18,929 bases of DNA from JACQXM01 sp964569425. GTDB taxonomy: Bacteria > Planctomycetota > Phycisphaerae > UBA1845. The notes below the pieces were generated by a model. That model made no database searches. It was given only the letters and a program-made list of their open reading frames with translations, and was not told where the DNA came from. The DNA lies in contig CAZMVD010000077.1 in the NCBI GenBank assembly GCA_964569425.1, positions 1 to 18,929 on the forward strand, written 5' to 3'. Positions 1 to 9,500 of the stretch are shown here, piece after piece. Positions within the stretch are counted from its first letter, which is position 1, and every line of letters starts with the position of its first letter. Position numbers and translations under genes: made by a program.

Positions 1-2
1 GT

Positions 3-422
<420 letters not shown>

Positions 423-1076
423 TCAGGTCAGGTGATCTCCGATTGCCTCGTCATAGTAATCAGACGATCTTCCCAGGTGCATCACGTCATTCATAGGCCG
501 GTTCTAACGTAGCCCGTCGCTGATCGCGGCGGCCAACCGCGTTCCGTCTAACGCTACCAGTCGAAATCCACTCGCCACGGGTGAAACGGTTCGTCCCAGA
601 CCGTTGTTTGTTCTCTTCAATGGCCCGGTGACCCGCGGATCACGCCGGACGGAGTCACTCCGGTCGCGCATTCGTCTCTTGCAGGCGGCGGCGATCCCTG
701 CCGGTATGCGCCAACCTCTCCGGCTGGTCGCGCATGGTTGTTCACCTGCACCGCGAGGTCAACTGAGCCGCCGCCATCGAGTTCACTTGCAATTCGTGTT
801 TCCGGACCATTCGGAAATTTCTCCCTGCCAAATCGAGCGCGCGCCCCGCAGACGGTGTCAATCTACTTAAGACGCGCTGAGACGTGCGACCGGAATGGCT
901 GAGTCGCCCAGTGCGTTCTGACGGGCGATTGAACGCCACGACTCATCACGCCGAATGCGGCCCGCAAGGTCCGGGCAAAGCGAATTCCTTCGCCATTCGT
1001 TGGGATCGGCTGCGCCACCGGTGCGCGCCGAACGTGGCACGTCGTCGCACAAACCGCTTCTTGAGGAGAACTTCGC
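423..1076. other. 650-base gap with no convincing gene
   Basis: No frame here has the composition of a real protein. The open frames present are short, rich in Arg, Pro and Ser, and lack a Shine-Dalgarno site. Directly after the dehydrogenase stop there is a weak 5-bp inverted repeat (GATCA 421-425 with TGATC 433-437), too weak to call a terminator. At 650-662 there is a perfect dyad, CGGAGT-C-ACTCCG, that could be a protein-binding site. The gap may hold the leader of the secreted-protein gene at 1077 or the remains of a lost gene; the sequence does not decide. Confidence 0.5.
1063..1068 (+). promoter_or_regulatory. Ribosome binding site of the secreted-protein gene
   Basis: GAGGAG lies 8 bases before ATG 1077. 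It is a strong Shine-Dalgarno match in a region otherwise without coding signals. It fixes the start of the following gene and supports that the gene is translated. Confidence 0.75.
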
Positions 1077-1649
1077 ATGGTCCACCACCTCCGCACCACA
1101 GGTTGGGTCCTCCTGGTGACTCTGGGTCTTTCTCAGCCCGCGTGGGGCGATTTGCCTGCGAGTCAGTTCATCACGTACCGCACACGCGAGATTCCGACCG
1201 ATCCACAAAGCGCCGTCGTGTTGCAGGTCACGTTTCGTTTGACCGCCGTTGCCGCCACCGCGGTAGAGGTGGGCTGGGCCGTGGACGAAATCTCCATTGT
1301 GCGACCTGGCAACGAATCCTCTCCCGATCAGCTATGGATCGATCTGTCGCCCGAATTGCTCACTTCCGACGGCTTGTGGTGGGTCGCCCACGAAGATCTC
1401 CTGCAGCCGCAGTTTGATGAATTCGCTGTACCGCCGGCATTAGTCGGTACGGCCCTGGCAACTGCCGAAACCGATGACGATCTGGGATATTTCCTGGAAG
1501 GCGCGATGTATGTGCCCCCGCCCGAAGGAGCGCCTTACGAACACACGGTCGCACTGAGTTACTCTTTCCAGTTGCTCGCCGCTCAAGAGCCCATCGACGA
1601 AGATGTTATCGTGCCCACCGAATCGGGCACGTTGCGCGATTCGGCCTGA
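1077..1649 (+). CDS. Secreted protein of unknown function (190 aa)
   Basis: The protein begins with a typical Sec signal peptide: a short basic start (MVHHLRTTG), a hydrophobic stretch WVLLVTLGLS and a probable cleavage after 'QPAWG', leaving a mature chain starting near DLPAS. The mature part is acidic, predicted beta-rich, and has no cysteine or membrane helix. I recognise no family. Segments such as 'VVLQVTFRLTAVAATAVEVG' and 'HTVALSYSFQLLAAQE' look like alternating beta strands of an exported or outer-surface domain. The start is supported by GAGGAG 8 bases upstream. The last 67 bases overlap, tail to tail, the 3' end of the minus-strand kinase gene, so the two transcripts would be complementary there. 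Function unknown. Confidence 0.75.
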   Translation: MVHHLRTTGWVLLVTLGLSQPAWGDLPASQFITYRTREIPTDPQSAVVLQVTFRLTAVAATAVEVGWAVDEISIVRPGNESSPDQLWIDLSPELLTSDGLWWVAHEDLLQPQFDEFAVPPALVGTALATAETDDDLGYFLEGAMYVPPPEGAPYEHTVALSYSFQLLAAQEPIDEDVIVPTESGTLRDSA

Positions 1650-3730
1650 TCGCTGTCAAGGGGCGCTGAGCCCAGGCGCTCTTCCACGATGCGCAGGTTC
1701 GACTCCAGATCATGGTCGAGCAAGCTGATGTCCCATCGATGGTGCTGGGCCTGGGGATGCTCCTTCATGCGCTGAAGTCGTTCCCTGGCAATCGAAAGCC
1801 GGTCGTAGGCCGAACGATAATCCGCCGGCGTTCGTTGAATGATGTGCCATACCGCGAGTTTGTTCTCGGCACGGGTGAGTTCGAGCAAGCGGGACAGGTT
1901 GGTAGGGTCCAGGGCTGCCAGCGAATGGTGAATGGCGTGCGACTCGACGTACGCCCGACGGGCATCCTCCATTCGACCCCGATGGCGGGCCGCCCGGCCC
2001 AGTTCGGAAAGCGTGTACGCAAGGTCTTGCGAAAGCGACTGATTGTCGGGCTCCGCCTCAATCAACGCTCGTTGAACAACCTCGGCCTCGCGAAAATACC
2101 CCAATGCACGCTTGAACAACTGCTGCTCCGCCGCCTGCTTTCCCTGGAGCGTCAGCGAAAAAGCCTGCTGCCTGCGAAGTTCGAGGTCTTCCGGGTCCCT
2201 GGAAAGCATGGCGGCCGCCAATGCGGCCGCCGCCTCGGTGTGGCGCGCGGCGTCATCGAGCTGATTGCGAAACAGGTACAAATTCGCTAAACTGTGGTGG
2301 GCGTCGAACATGCGCCGTTGGATAACTCGATCATCCGTGCTCAATAGCGCCCCGGCCTCCAGAACCTTGAGATACATGGCGGCCGCTTGGTCCAGTCGAC
2401 CGGCATCGCGCTCCACGCTTCCCAGCTTGAACATGGAACCCATGTCCAGTCCGGTCAGGGCGATGCGGCCGATCTGATTGGCACGACGCCAGCTTGCCGT
2501 GGCGGCCACCCCGGATGCCGCCAGGATTAACAGCAGGATCACCAGGACTGCGGCGTGAGTTCGGTATCTCCAAAGCAGCTTGCGGAGCACATAAAGATTG
2601 CTGGCCCGCTTGGCCTCCACCGCATCGCCGGTCAGCAGGCGCCCCAGGTCGTCGGCCAGCGCGGCCGCTGACTGGTATCGCCGCGCCGGGCTCTTCTCCA
2701 GCGCCTTGAAAATGACCTTCTCGGTGTCGTCATCAATCCATTCACCTCGTCTTTCGGGCGAGCTGCTTTCCATCGGCCGCAGTCCACGCAGTCGGCTCGG
2801 TTCGCCGAATTGGATATTGGCAATTGCCTCTTGGCGGCGCCCGTCCGTACGATAGGGAAGACTGCCGGAGACGAGTTGATAAAGGACCACCCCAAGCGAG
2901 TAAATGTCCGATCGGACATCGACAGATTCGGGTTCTCCCCGTGCCTGTTCCGGACTCAAATAGGGAAGCGTTCCGAGAATCTGTCCGGCCAGTGACAAGG
3001 AAGCGTCGCCATCACACTCCCACAGATCCTTCGCCAGGCCGAAATCGACGACGTGGGGAACTCCCTCCATGTCCACCAGAATGTTGGACGGCTTGATGTC
3101 CCGGTGAATGACGCCGTTCTGATGGGCAACACTGATCGCTTCGGCGACCGTCCGGCACAACTGAATCGTGGCGGCGATAGGCAATCGATGCCAGCGAACG
3201 TATTCGTCAATCGGCAGCCCGTTGATAAACTCCATAATGATATAGGGGCGGCTCTCCAGTTCGCCGCTGTCATACACCGCCGCTATATTGGGGTGCTGGA
3301 GCCGGGCGACAAGTTCTGCCTCCCGCCGCAGCCGGAGTTTCCAGCGCGCCGGCGCTATAGCGCCATCGAGGAGAATCTTGATCGCTACCGAACGCTTGGT
3401 GGCAAGATGGTCCGCCCGGTAAACCACGCCTTGTCCGCCGTGATCGTACCGTTCCAGAATCTGGTATTCCGGAAGTGCGCCTTGCAGGAACCGCAAGTCA
3501 GGATCCTGTTCCCCTCGCCTTGCCTGATCGGTTGGTGGCTCCAGTGCCATCTGGCCATGCGCCTGTTCCACAGCGCGAACCAGATCGAGTCGAACGCCGA
3601 GTTCGGGCATCAAGTCGGGATAGGCAGCACCGATGCTGTCGAAGTCTACCTCTTCACCGCGCGCGCAACGCTCAATCACCTCGCCGACGATCGCGTCGAT
3701 GCGGCAGGATGACAAGCGGGCTTCGCTCAT
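1583..3730 (-). CDS. Membrane Ser/Thr protein kinase with C-terminal TPR-like region
   Basis: This 715-residue Hanks-type kinase should phosphorylate Ser/Thr on protein partners at the inner membrane. An N-terminal helical segment (1-85) precedes the kinase domain (about 89-368): Lys118 in VAIK, catalytic loop HRDIKPSN (209-216), DFG at 229-231 and SPE at 259-261, so the catalytic residues are intact. The glycine loop reads DHGGQGVVY, so the first Gly of the usual GxGxxG is Asp96. One membrane helix follows (about 393-411). After it comes a helical TPR-like region (about 425-660) with tandem helix pairs such as 'LGSVERDAGRLDQAAAMYLK', probably outside the cytoplasm and able to bind a partner. 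The start ATG is 9 bases after the ECF sigma stop, with only a weak Shine-Dalgarno, suggesting translational coupling. Sigma-kinase operons of this kind are common in Planctomycetota. Target unknown, possibly the sigma factor itself. Confidence 0.93.
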   Translation of the reverse strand: MSEARLSSCRIDAIVGEVIERCARGEEVDFDSIGAAYPDLMPELGVRLDLVRAVEQAHGQMALEPPTDQARRGEQDPDLRFLQGALPEYQILERYDHGGQGVVYRADHLATKRSVAIKILLDGAIAPARWKLRLRREAELVARLQHPNIAAVYDSGELESRPYIIMEFINGLPIDEYVRWHRLPIAATIQLCRTVAEAISVAHQNGVIHRDIKPSNILVDMEGVPHVVDFGLAKDLWECDGDASLSLAGQILGTLPYLSPEQARGEPESVDVRSDIYSLGVVLYQLVSGSLPYRTDGRRQEAIANIQFGEPSRLRGLRPMESSSPERRGEWIDDDTEKVIFKALEKSPARRYQSAAALADDLGRLLTGDAVEAKRASNLYVLRKLLWRYRTHAAVLVILLLILAASGVAATASWRRANQIGRIALTGLDMGSMFKLGSVERDAGRLDQAAAMYLKVLEAGALLSTDDRVIQRRMFDAHHSLANLYLFRNQLDDAARHTEAAAALAAAMLSRDPEDLELRRQQAFSLTLQGKQAAEQQLFKRALGYFREAEVVQRALIEAEPDNQSLSQDLAYTLSELGRAARHRGRMEDARRAYVESHAIHHSLAALDPTNLSRLLELTRAENKLAVWHIIQRTPADYRSAYDRLSIARERLQRMKEHPQAQHHRWDISLLDHDLESNLRIVEERLGSAPLDSDQAESRNVPDSVGTITSSSMGS

Positions 3731-3739
3731 GCAATGCGC

Positions 3740-4399
3740 TCACGGGAGCCTGGTGTGACTGGCGCTGCTGCCTTCGTCATTCCGTTGTTCCGCATCGCTG
3801 AAAAACCGCGCCGCGGAACCCAGTTCGCCCCGAAGTCGCCTCATCGCCCGGAACAAAAGGCTATTGGTGGCCGGCTTGGACCGCCGAATAAGCCTCGCCG
3901 TTTCCTCCTGGCTTCGGCCCTCAAGATAATGATGAGTGATGGCCTTCCGCTCATCGACGGGGAGCGTGCCCACCGCCCTTTGAACCGCTCGAACCCCCTC
4001 CTGGGCCGCTTCAACGCTGCTGGGCGTCCGGTCAATCGAAGCCACACGCTGAAACAGATCCAGCCAGGAGCTGGCCTCGACGGGGGCCGGACAGACTCGA
4101 CCGCGAACCATCCGCTTCTTACGCCGCGCGTTTCTGACCACGTTAAGCAACCGGTGTCGCGCGATGGTCATCAGCCAGCGGTCGATACCCTCGCTCGTGG
4201 TTGGGCGGCTCTTTGGATCAGCCTGGAAAGCGCCGAGCCACACTTCCTGAAGTACGTCCTCGATGGAGATCACCGGTTGCAACATCGCGGGAATTCGCCG
4301 GCGAACGTACTCACTCAGGAAATGAGCTCGCTTCATGAGCTGAACCTTCAACTCCTTATCTACGACGCTCCGTTCGTCTGGAATCGAATCCGCCTGCAT
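3740..4399 (-). CDS. ECF-type RNA polymerase sigma factor, planctomycete style
   Basis: This 219-residue extracytoplasmic-function sigma-70 factor directs RNA polymerase to its own promoter set. Region 2 includes 'ISIEDVLQEVWLGAFQ' and 'WLMTIARHRLLNVVRNARRK', where core binding and -10 recognition occur. Region 4 is a helix-turn-helix around 'LPVDERKAITHHYLEGRSQE', which reads the -35. No anti-sigma gene is adjacent; the next gene on the same strand is a membrane Ser/Thr kinase starting 9 bases after this stop, so control is more likely through the kinase (inference from the family pattern). The frame stays open to 4477, but I choose ATG 4399 because GAGGTG sits about 6 bases before it and the extra N-terminal residues (GWRNRGGCND..) look non-coding. 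C-terminal tail is short and polar. No regulon can be named. Confidence 0.9.
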   Translation of the reverse strand: MQADSIPDERSVVDKELKVQLMKRAHFLSEYVRRRIPAMLQPVISIEDVLQEVWLGAFQADPKSRPTTSEGIDRWLMTIARHRLLNVVRNARRKKRMVRGRVCPAPVEASSWLDLFQRVASIDRTPSSVEAAQEGVRAVQRAVGTLPVDERKAITHHYLEGRSQEETARLIRRSKPATNSLLFRAMRRLRGELGSAARFFSDAEQRNDEGSSASHTRLP

Positions 4400-4956
4400 G
4401 TCCGCACCTCGATGGAGGAATACACCCCCACGTCGACCGGTTGGATCGTTACATCCCCCTCTGTTTCGCCATCCCACGCTTCCCTACCTGTTGCGAGGCG
4501 GATCGAACCTCGTATCTCGTCGGCCTTAAATCGAACGCAACTTGTTCACCGACACGACTCACTCCAGGCACTAACTTGCCGGCAGACGCGAAAAACCGCT
4601 GCACCCTAATCCGCCTGAAAAGCAAAGAAATCCAATAACTCGAACGAACACGGCCGCCCCGCAAGCCGAAATACAAGTGTCACTGAACAAGCTGAGCCCC
4701 CGGCCCCGTCATGGCGAAAATAGCCCACAGAAAAAGGCAGGGTAAGCCCGCCGGTCAATTCTCCTCCAGCTTCGCAGCTCAAACGAAATCCAGAAAAAAA
4801 TCGCCAAGGCGCGAGCGCGATGACGCCGGGCGGTGTTAATCCTCTTTAGGAATGCACTGGTCAAAGCAAGCAGGGAGTTGCTACGCCGCCCCGCGTTGGC
4901 CATGTGCCAGGACAAACGCCGCACGCGAGACACTAGATTTAGAAGTCAGCGCATCC
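4400..4956. promoter_or_regulatory. Divergent intergenic region between the sigma factor and the LuxR-type gene
   Basis: This stretch separates two divergently transcribed regulators, so it must carry promoters for both. It contains several A-rich patches (for example 4792-4804, AGAAAAAAATCGC). I could not place a convincing -35/-10 pair on either strand. If the sigma factor is autoregulated, its motif should be on the minus strand between 4400 and about 4560. Nothing here looks like a protein gene. Bases 4852-4956 are an in-frame extension of the downstream gene that is probably untranslated. Confidence 0.45.
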
Positions 4957-5610
4957 ATGGACCAACGCTCCGGGCAAGAACAAACCCAGATAATTGTCAA
5001 GGTAGGCGGATTCGACCAAGGTCAGGTCGACGCCGTCGTCAACTGCCTGCTACCGCATCACTACGCAGTCTACCGCCATCCGTTTCCACCGGCAATACAC
5101 CCGTTTCCTGGAGATTTGCGCTCCCCCCACTGTATGGTCCTGGCAATACGAAAGTTCGGCCGTGCCGAGCGTGCGTCGCTGAAAAGACTCGTAGCGTTTC
5201 GGCCCCGTTTCGCCACCATCGTCGCGCTGGAAGGCTGCACGGTTCCCCAGGCGATTGAAGGAATGAAGTTGGGCGCCTTTACCGTCTTGACCGCCCCGTT
5301 TCTCCCCCAGGAGCTCAAGCAAGCCATAGACGCAGCCGCTGCAAACTCGGCACACGAAAGCCGTGCGTCCTTGCAGCGGAAAGACGCCGAAGCGAGTTTC
5401 CGTTTGCTGACTCTTCGAGAGCGCGACGTATTCCGCCTTGTGGTCGCAGGCCATACCAACAAGGACATTGCATATCAACTCGGTGTCAGTCGAAGAACGG
5501 TGGAAGTCCATCGCGCGCGGGTCATGCGAAAAATGGGCGCCTCCAGCGTGCCTGAACTGGTGCGCGCCGCAATGCTGCTGCCTTTGCTGGGCGAGTCATG
5601 CAAGACCTGA
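4957..5610 (+). CDS. FixJ/LuxR-type transcription regulator with degenerate receiver domain
   Basis: This 217-residue protein has the layout of a FixJ/NarL response regulator. Its C-terminus is a clear LuxR-type helix-turn-helix (about 150-205): 'LTLRERDVFRLVVAGHTNKD', then 'IAYQLGVSRRTVEVHRARVM'. The N-terminal 10-128 keeps the receiver outline, including 'QAIEGMKLGAFTVLTAPFLP', the counterpart of the FixJ-type 'AxxAMKAGAxDFxxKPF'. The residues needed for phosphotransfer are gone: the acidic pair near the N-terminus is missing, the phospho-acceptor Asp position reads VLAIRK (Ala63), and the conserved Lys is Ala113 (LTAPF). It is therefore probably a phosphorylation-independent pseudo-receiver regulator. 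No histidine kinase is nearby. ATG 4957 is preferred because the domain begins soon after; ATG 4852 would add 35 residues without domain character. Its DNA target is unknown. Confidence 0.87.
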   Translation: MDQRSGQEQTQIIVKVGGFDQGQVDAVVNCLLPHHYAVYRHPFPPAIHPFPGDLRSPHCMVLAIRKFGRAERASLKRLVAFRPRFATIVALEGCTVPQAIEGMKLGAFTVLTAPFLPQELKQAIDAAAANSAHESRASLQRKDAEASFRLLTLRERDVFRLVVAGHTNKDIAYQLGVSRRTVEVHRARVMRKMGASSVPELVRAAMLLPLLGESCKT

Positions 5611-5655
5611 GCCAGGAATCACTTCTAACGAAATGACTGAAAAGCCCACTGGGAA

Positions 5656-5674
5656 CGCCCGCAGTATCCGGGCG
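5656..5674. terminator. Hairpin between the convergent LuxR-type and PilZ genes
   Basis: CGCCCG (5656-5661) and CGGGCG (5669-5674) form a perfect 6-bp stem with a 7-base loop, 45 bases after the LuxR-type stop and between two genes that converge. No U-run follows on either strand, so intrinsic termination would be weak. A second, stronger hairpin (8-bp stem, 3-base loop, 5767-5785) lies inside the last codons of the PilZ gene. Confidence 0.35.
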
Positions 5675-5749
5675 GGCCGGCGCGCACCCGCAATCCTGGT
5701 GCCGCGCCACTTGGAATCGCCCGGCAATCAACTCAACTGGAACGCAGCC

Positions 5750-6151
5750 TTAACCTGCAGCGCGGCCCCGCCCGCGACGGGCGGGTTCGTCGAAGCAAAA
5801 CTGAACACCAATGAAGTACCCGCTGTCATTTCGCGTCGCGTGCCGAACCACCGCCCGGCCGTGAAAGCTCACCTCCGGCTGATGAATGGCAATCGCCAGC
5901 TCGAAACCCGGAGGAAACTCCTCGTCACACAGAATGCCGACGCCGTCCAGACTCAGGTTCACGCAGGTGGCCAGGATATATCGGTCCTCGCCGTCGGTCT
6001 CAGGAACCCAAAGTTCGACGGTCCCGGGAAAAGGCCAGCGCAGGTTGCGCCGACGACAGTTGGCGTCGTTCGTCGCGGACGAGCCCTCGCGCCCCAAGAG
6101 CAGTTGCGCAACGGACTTTCTGGTCAGCGGCTGAATCTCGGCGGTTTCCAT
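5750..6151 (-). CDS. PilZ-domain protein (predicted cyclic di-GMP binding)
   Basis: This 133-residue single-domain protein carries both halves of the PilZ c-di-GMP site: RRxxR at residues 34-38 (RRNLR) and the D/NxSxxG motif at 65-70 (NLSLDG). In the family the arginines and this turn wrap a c-di-GMP dimer, switching the protein or a partner in motility, polysaccharide or surface behaviour. The beta-barrel follows to about residue 122 ('YFIGVQFCF'), ending in a basic tail. No output domain is fused, so it would act by binding another protein. ATG 6151 is preceded by AGGAGAG, about 9 bases away. The gene stands alone, convergent with the LuxR-type gene and divergent from the channel gene. The HD-GYP protein at 10.3-11.9 kb could lower the same messenger (inference). 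Confidence 0.9.
   Translation of the reverse strand: METAEIQPLTRKSVAQLLLGREGSSATNDANCRRRNLRWPFPGTVELWVPETDGEDRYILATCVNLSLDGVGILCDEEFPPGFELAIAIHQPEVSFHGRAVVRHATRNDSGYFIGVQFCFDEPARRGRGRAAG
5767..5785. repeat. Perfect 8-bp inverted repeat in the 3' end of the PilZ gene
   Basis: CCCGCCCG (5767-5774) and CGGGCGGG (5778-5785) are separated by only CGA. The element lies in the codons for the Arg/Gly-rich tail of the PilZ protein (ARRGRGRA). It could slow RNA polymerase from either side of this convergent gene pair. The basic tail may simply be a by-product of the hairpin sequence. Confidence 0.5.
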
Positions 6152-6523
6152 GGTGCTCTCTCCTGTGGGTCCGCGGACGACCGATGCGCCCTTCCCGACG
6201 GTGCGTGCGCCCCGTCGCCGGCACCAAGCAAGACGCTGCGAATGCCGGATTCATCGCCGTCGGTCCGTTCTCACTGAATGACAGGAAAACGGAACGAAGC
6301 GTCTACCAGAGTATACCATTCTCGATCCGGCGCGCTCGTGGATGGATTGTCCGGTAACCGCCCCACCGCCGAACGCCGTTTCTCAACTGAAAACGCGACT
6401 GATCGCGGTGGATCGAATTCGCCGCACTTTTCGATTCGCGCAGGGTGTGCATAATGCAGGTGCTATCGGACGCCGGGGTTCGACGCGGGGAATCAACCAG
6501 GTCCACAGGGAAGCGAGAGCCAC
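6152..6523. promoter_or_regulatory. Divergent promoter region between PilZ and mechanosensitive-channel genes
   Basis: On the minus strand an extended -10, TGGTATACT, lies at 6318-6310 and would give a PilZ transcript with a leader of about 150 bases; there is no good -35, which the extended type does not require. On the plus strand the best -10 candidate for the channel gene is CATAAT at 6450-6455, again with a poor -35. I see no gene or strong RNA structure in the region. Confidence 0.35.
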
Positions 6524-9500
6524 ATGTCGCCCGCCAGACATCGGATACGCGTTGACATGTCCCGGCTGGGATGGGTCCTTGCACTCGGGGTTACACTCCT
6601 TCCACTGTTTCCCGTTTCCGCACAAACAGCGGGAAAACCGGCACAGCCACCGGGAAACGCGGAACCACAACCGCCCGGTTCCCCTGCCCCCCCGGCTCCG
6701 GTCGGCCCGCCCGCGCCATCGGCCGCGCGGCTCGGTCCCGAACGAACCCAGCCCGAACGTCCGCCCGCCGACGAGGAAACCCTCAAGCAGCGCATTACCG
6801 TCAACGCGGAGACGATTGCTTCGCTGGAAGCGGCGATTCCCAAACAGTGGAAGCAATGGAACAAACATCGCGAGGAAGACCTGAGCGACGCGGAGCGGGA
6901 GTGGACTGCGGCAGCGCGCGACGAGGCGGAAGCGCGCAAACGCTATGATGCGGTACTGAAAGAACTCGCGGACCTTCGCGCCTCGTTGCGTATGCTGGAA
7001 GACCAGCAAGCCAGCGTAGCCTTCAGCGAAGAGCTGGCGCTGATCCAGAAGTCGATTAACGACCTGCGCCAGGATACCCAACGCTGGCGCGAAAGTGTTT
7101 CCGAGGACGAACTGAAACAGGCACAGCAGGACCTGGAAACCGCAAAGTCCGAATTGCAGACCCGCCTGAAAAACCAGGAAGCACGCGAGAAACGCCGCGC
7201 AGACCACGCCGCCCGAAAAGAGGAAGCGTCGCGCGCGGTGGTGGAAACTCAGGCCCGACTGCTCGACGTGGTCAGCGAGACGGAAGGACGAATCACCTCG
7301 CCGACCACCGGAGAAGTGGAACGCGCCACGGCGGAATTTCGCCTCGCCAAAGCGAGGATCGACGCCAGCATGGCCCTCCACCAGAGCGAACGCCTCGACC
7401 TCGAAGCACAACGCGACGCACGCCAGGCCAGCCAGGCAGAGCAACGAACCCCCCTGCTGTCCGAACTCGTCACTCAGCACGAACGGCGCGTGGAACGCTT
7501 GCGGCAATTGCGCACCCGCTCCGAACTGGACCGCGTGCGCGAACGCGCGCAGGAAGTCGCCGCAAACCCCGACCGCTTCGCTCCGTTGGAGCGCGCCTAT
7601 TGGGAACTGCGCGAGGCCATGCTCGCCGGTCAGCAGGAACTCGCGGAAATGCTGCGCAAAGCCGGAATCGGCAAGCGATTCTCAGAGCTGGAATTAACCA
7701 GCCTGAAAACGGACTTGAGCACCGAACTGGGCACCTGGGGGCCGCTGTTCGAGTCTATTGACCGGCGCTCCGGAGAGAAAATCCAGGCGTACTACGGCCG
7801 TATGGGAGAACTCGTGGCCCGGCGCGAGGCGCAGCGCGACCGGCTGCGTTCCTTGTACGACACCACCCTGGACGACCGGGCGCGGATCATCGACCGCCTC
7901 GACCGCATCGACGAAGCGATCGACGGGCGGATCCTGGCATTCAACGATCTGGCCGCCGCAGAAACCAACAACGAACTCGTCGTTCGTTTTCGCACCCAGC
8001 GCGACGATAGCCTCAAGGCGTTCGAAAAGGAACTGACGGACGTTCGCGAACACCTCCGCATGCTGTCGGAACGATTGCGCGAGGGCGCCATGATCCTCGC
8101 GGGGCACGTGGAGACCTTCGCCGGCTACCGCAGTCGGTTGTACTGGTCCTACCTGCGGGTGCAGGATCAACCCCTGTGGAAATACAACCCCGCCAAGAGT
8201 GCCGAAGAGTGGCACGCCCAGAAGAGCAAACGCGAGAGCGACCTGTTGCAGGTGCGCGAGTCCTTCGCAAATCTCTCACTGGGAGGCGCAGTGACGATTG
8301 CAACGCTGCTGCTCGTCTCGGTGCTGCTGTCGGCCTGGCTCCGCACACGTCTGCTGCGTTACGCGGATGGTTATGAGGCGCGCATTGGCGAACGGATGCA
8401 GGAGCAGCAGGAGTCGACCATCGCGCCGCTCAGCGATCGCTTGCACCTCCAGGCCCTGCGGTTTCTCGCCCGAACGTCGCTGGTCCTCTGGCCGGGTCTC
8501 GTCGCCGGCGTTTGCGTCACCCTCAGCCCGATGGACGGTAGAATCACCCGCACGGCGGTCCTCGTGCTGACCGGGGCGGGCGTGTTTGCCGCGCTGATCA
8601 GCACATTGTTCAGTCGAAGCAAGCCGCGCTATCGCCTGGTCCCGTGCAGCAACGTCGTGGCAGGCCACTACCGCCGCTGGCTGCGCGCCCTGCTGTGGAC
8701 TTCGCTGATTCTGATCCCGGTCCCGCTCTTGTTGTCCGTGTTCGGATGGGCGCCGTACACGCGCAACTACATGTGGGGCGCATTCAAAATTGTCGCCCTC
8801 GGCATCCTGCTGCTCTTCGGGATCCCGCGGCAAACCGTCCTGCGAGTGGTGGGCCGACCGGAACAGGTCAAGCATCGCCTGCTCTACGTCTTTGTGCAGG
8901 CGACCTACCCGCTGCTCTACCTGGCAGTGCTGGCCCTCCTGGTGCTGCAAGTGGTGGGCTTCGGCCCATTGACCACCTATGTCATCGCAGGAGTCACACA
9001 GACACTTTGCACCGTGGTGCTGGCAACGCTGACCGTTCGCTACTGCCGTGACCTGGTCAATCGCCATAAGGACCGACTGGCCAATCTCGGCCCGGGAACG
9101 ACAGAATTGGATGCCGCCGGCGAGGCAGAGCGCGCCGCGGCACTGGCCGCAGGACGCGAGGTGGCACCCATCGAATCCGTCGATCGGATGGATGCCGACC
9201 TGTGGATCGGCATCGTCGGTTCCGTGCTCCGCTGGGGTGTTTGGCTGGGCGCGGCGGTCCTGATCCTGGGCTACTGGGGCGTCAGCGCCGTGGACCTGCG
9301 ACAGTGGTTCCATCTGGAAATTCTCGCCGGTCATGAAGGTCGACCCGCGATTACCATCGGCCGTGCGTTGATGGCCGCCGCGGTGCTGGTGTTGAGCTGG
9401 CTGGCGTCTCGGGGGTTGCGATCCTTCCTGGAATCGCGCGTCTATCCCAACTACGGCACGCTGGACCGCGGTGGGCGTGTCGCCGTCAGCACGCTGTTGC

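Noticed and set aside
884..1417. 177-codon plus-strand frame overlapping the secreted-protein gene
   Set aside because: Arg-rich text without start signal; the competing frame has a signal peptide and GAGGAG.
6383..7507. 374-codon open frame on the minus strand over the coiled-coil part of the channel
   Set aside because: Antisense to a clear coding region; Phe/Leu-rich text mirrors the Glu/Lys-rich coiled coil, and no start signal is present.
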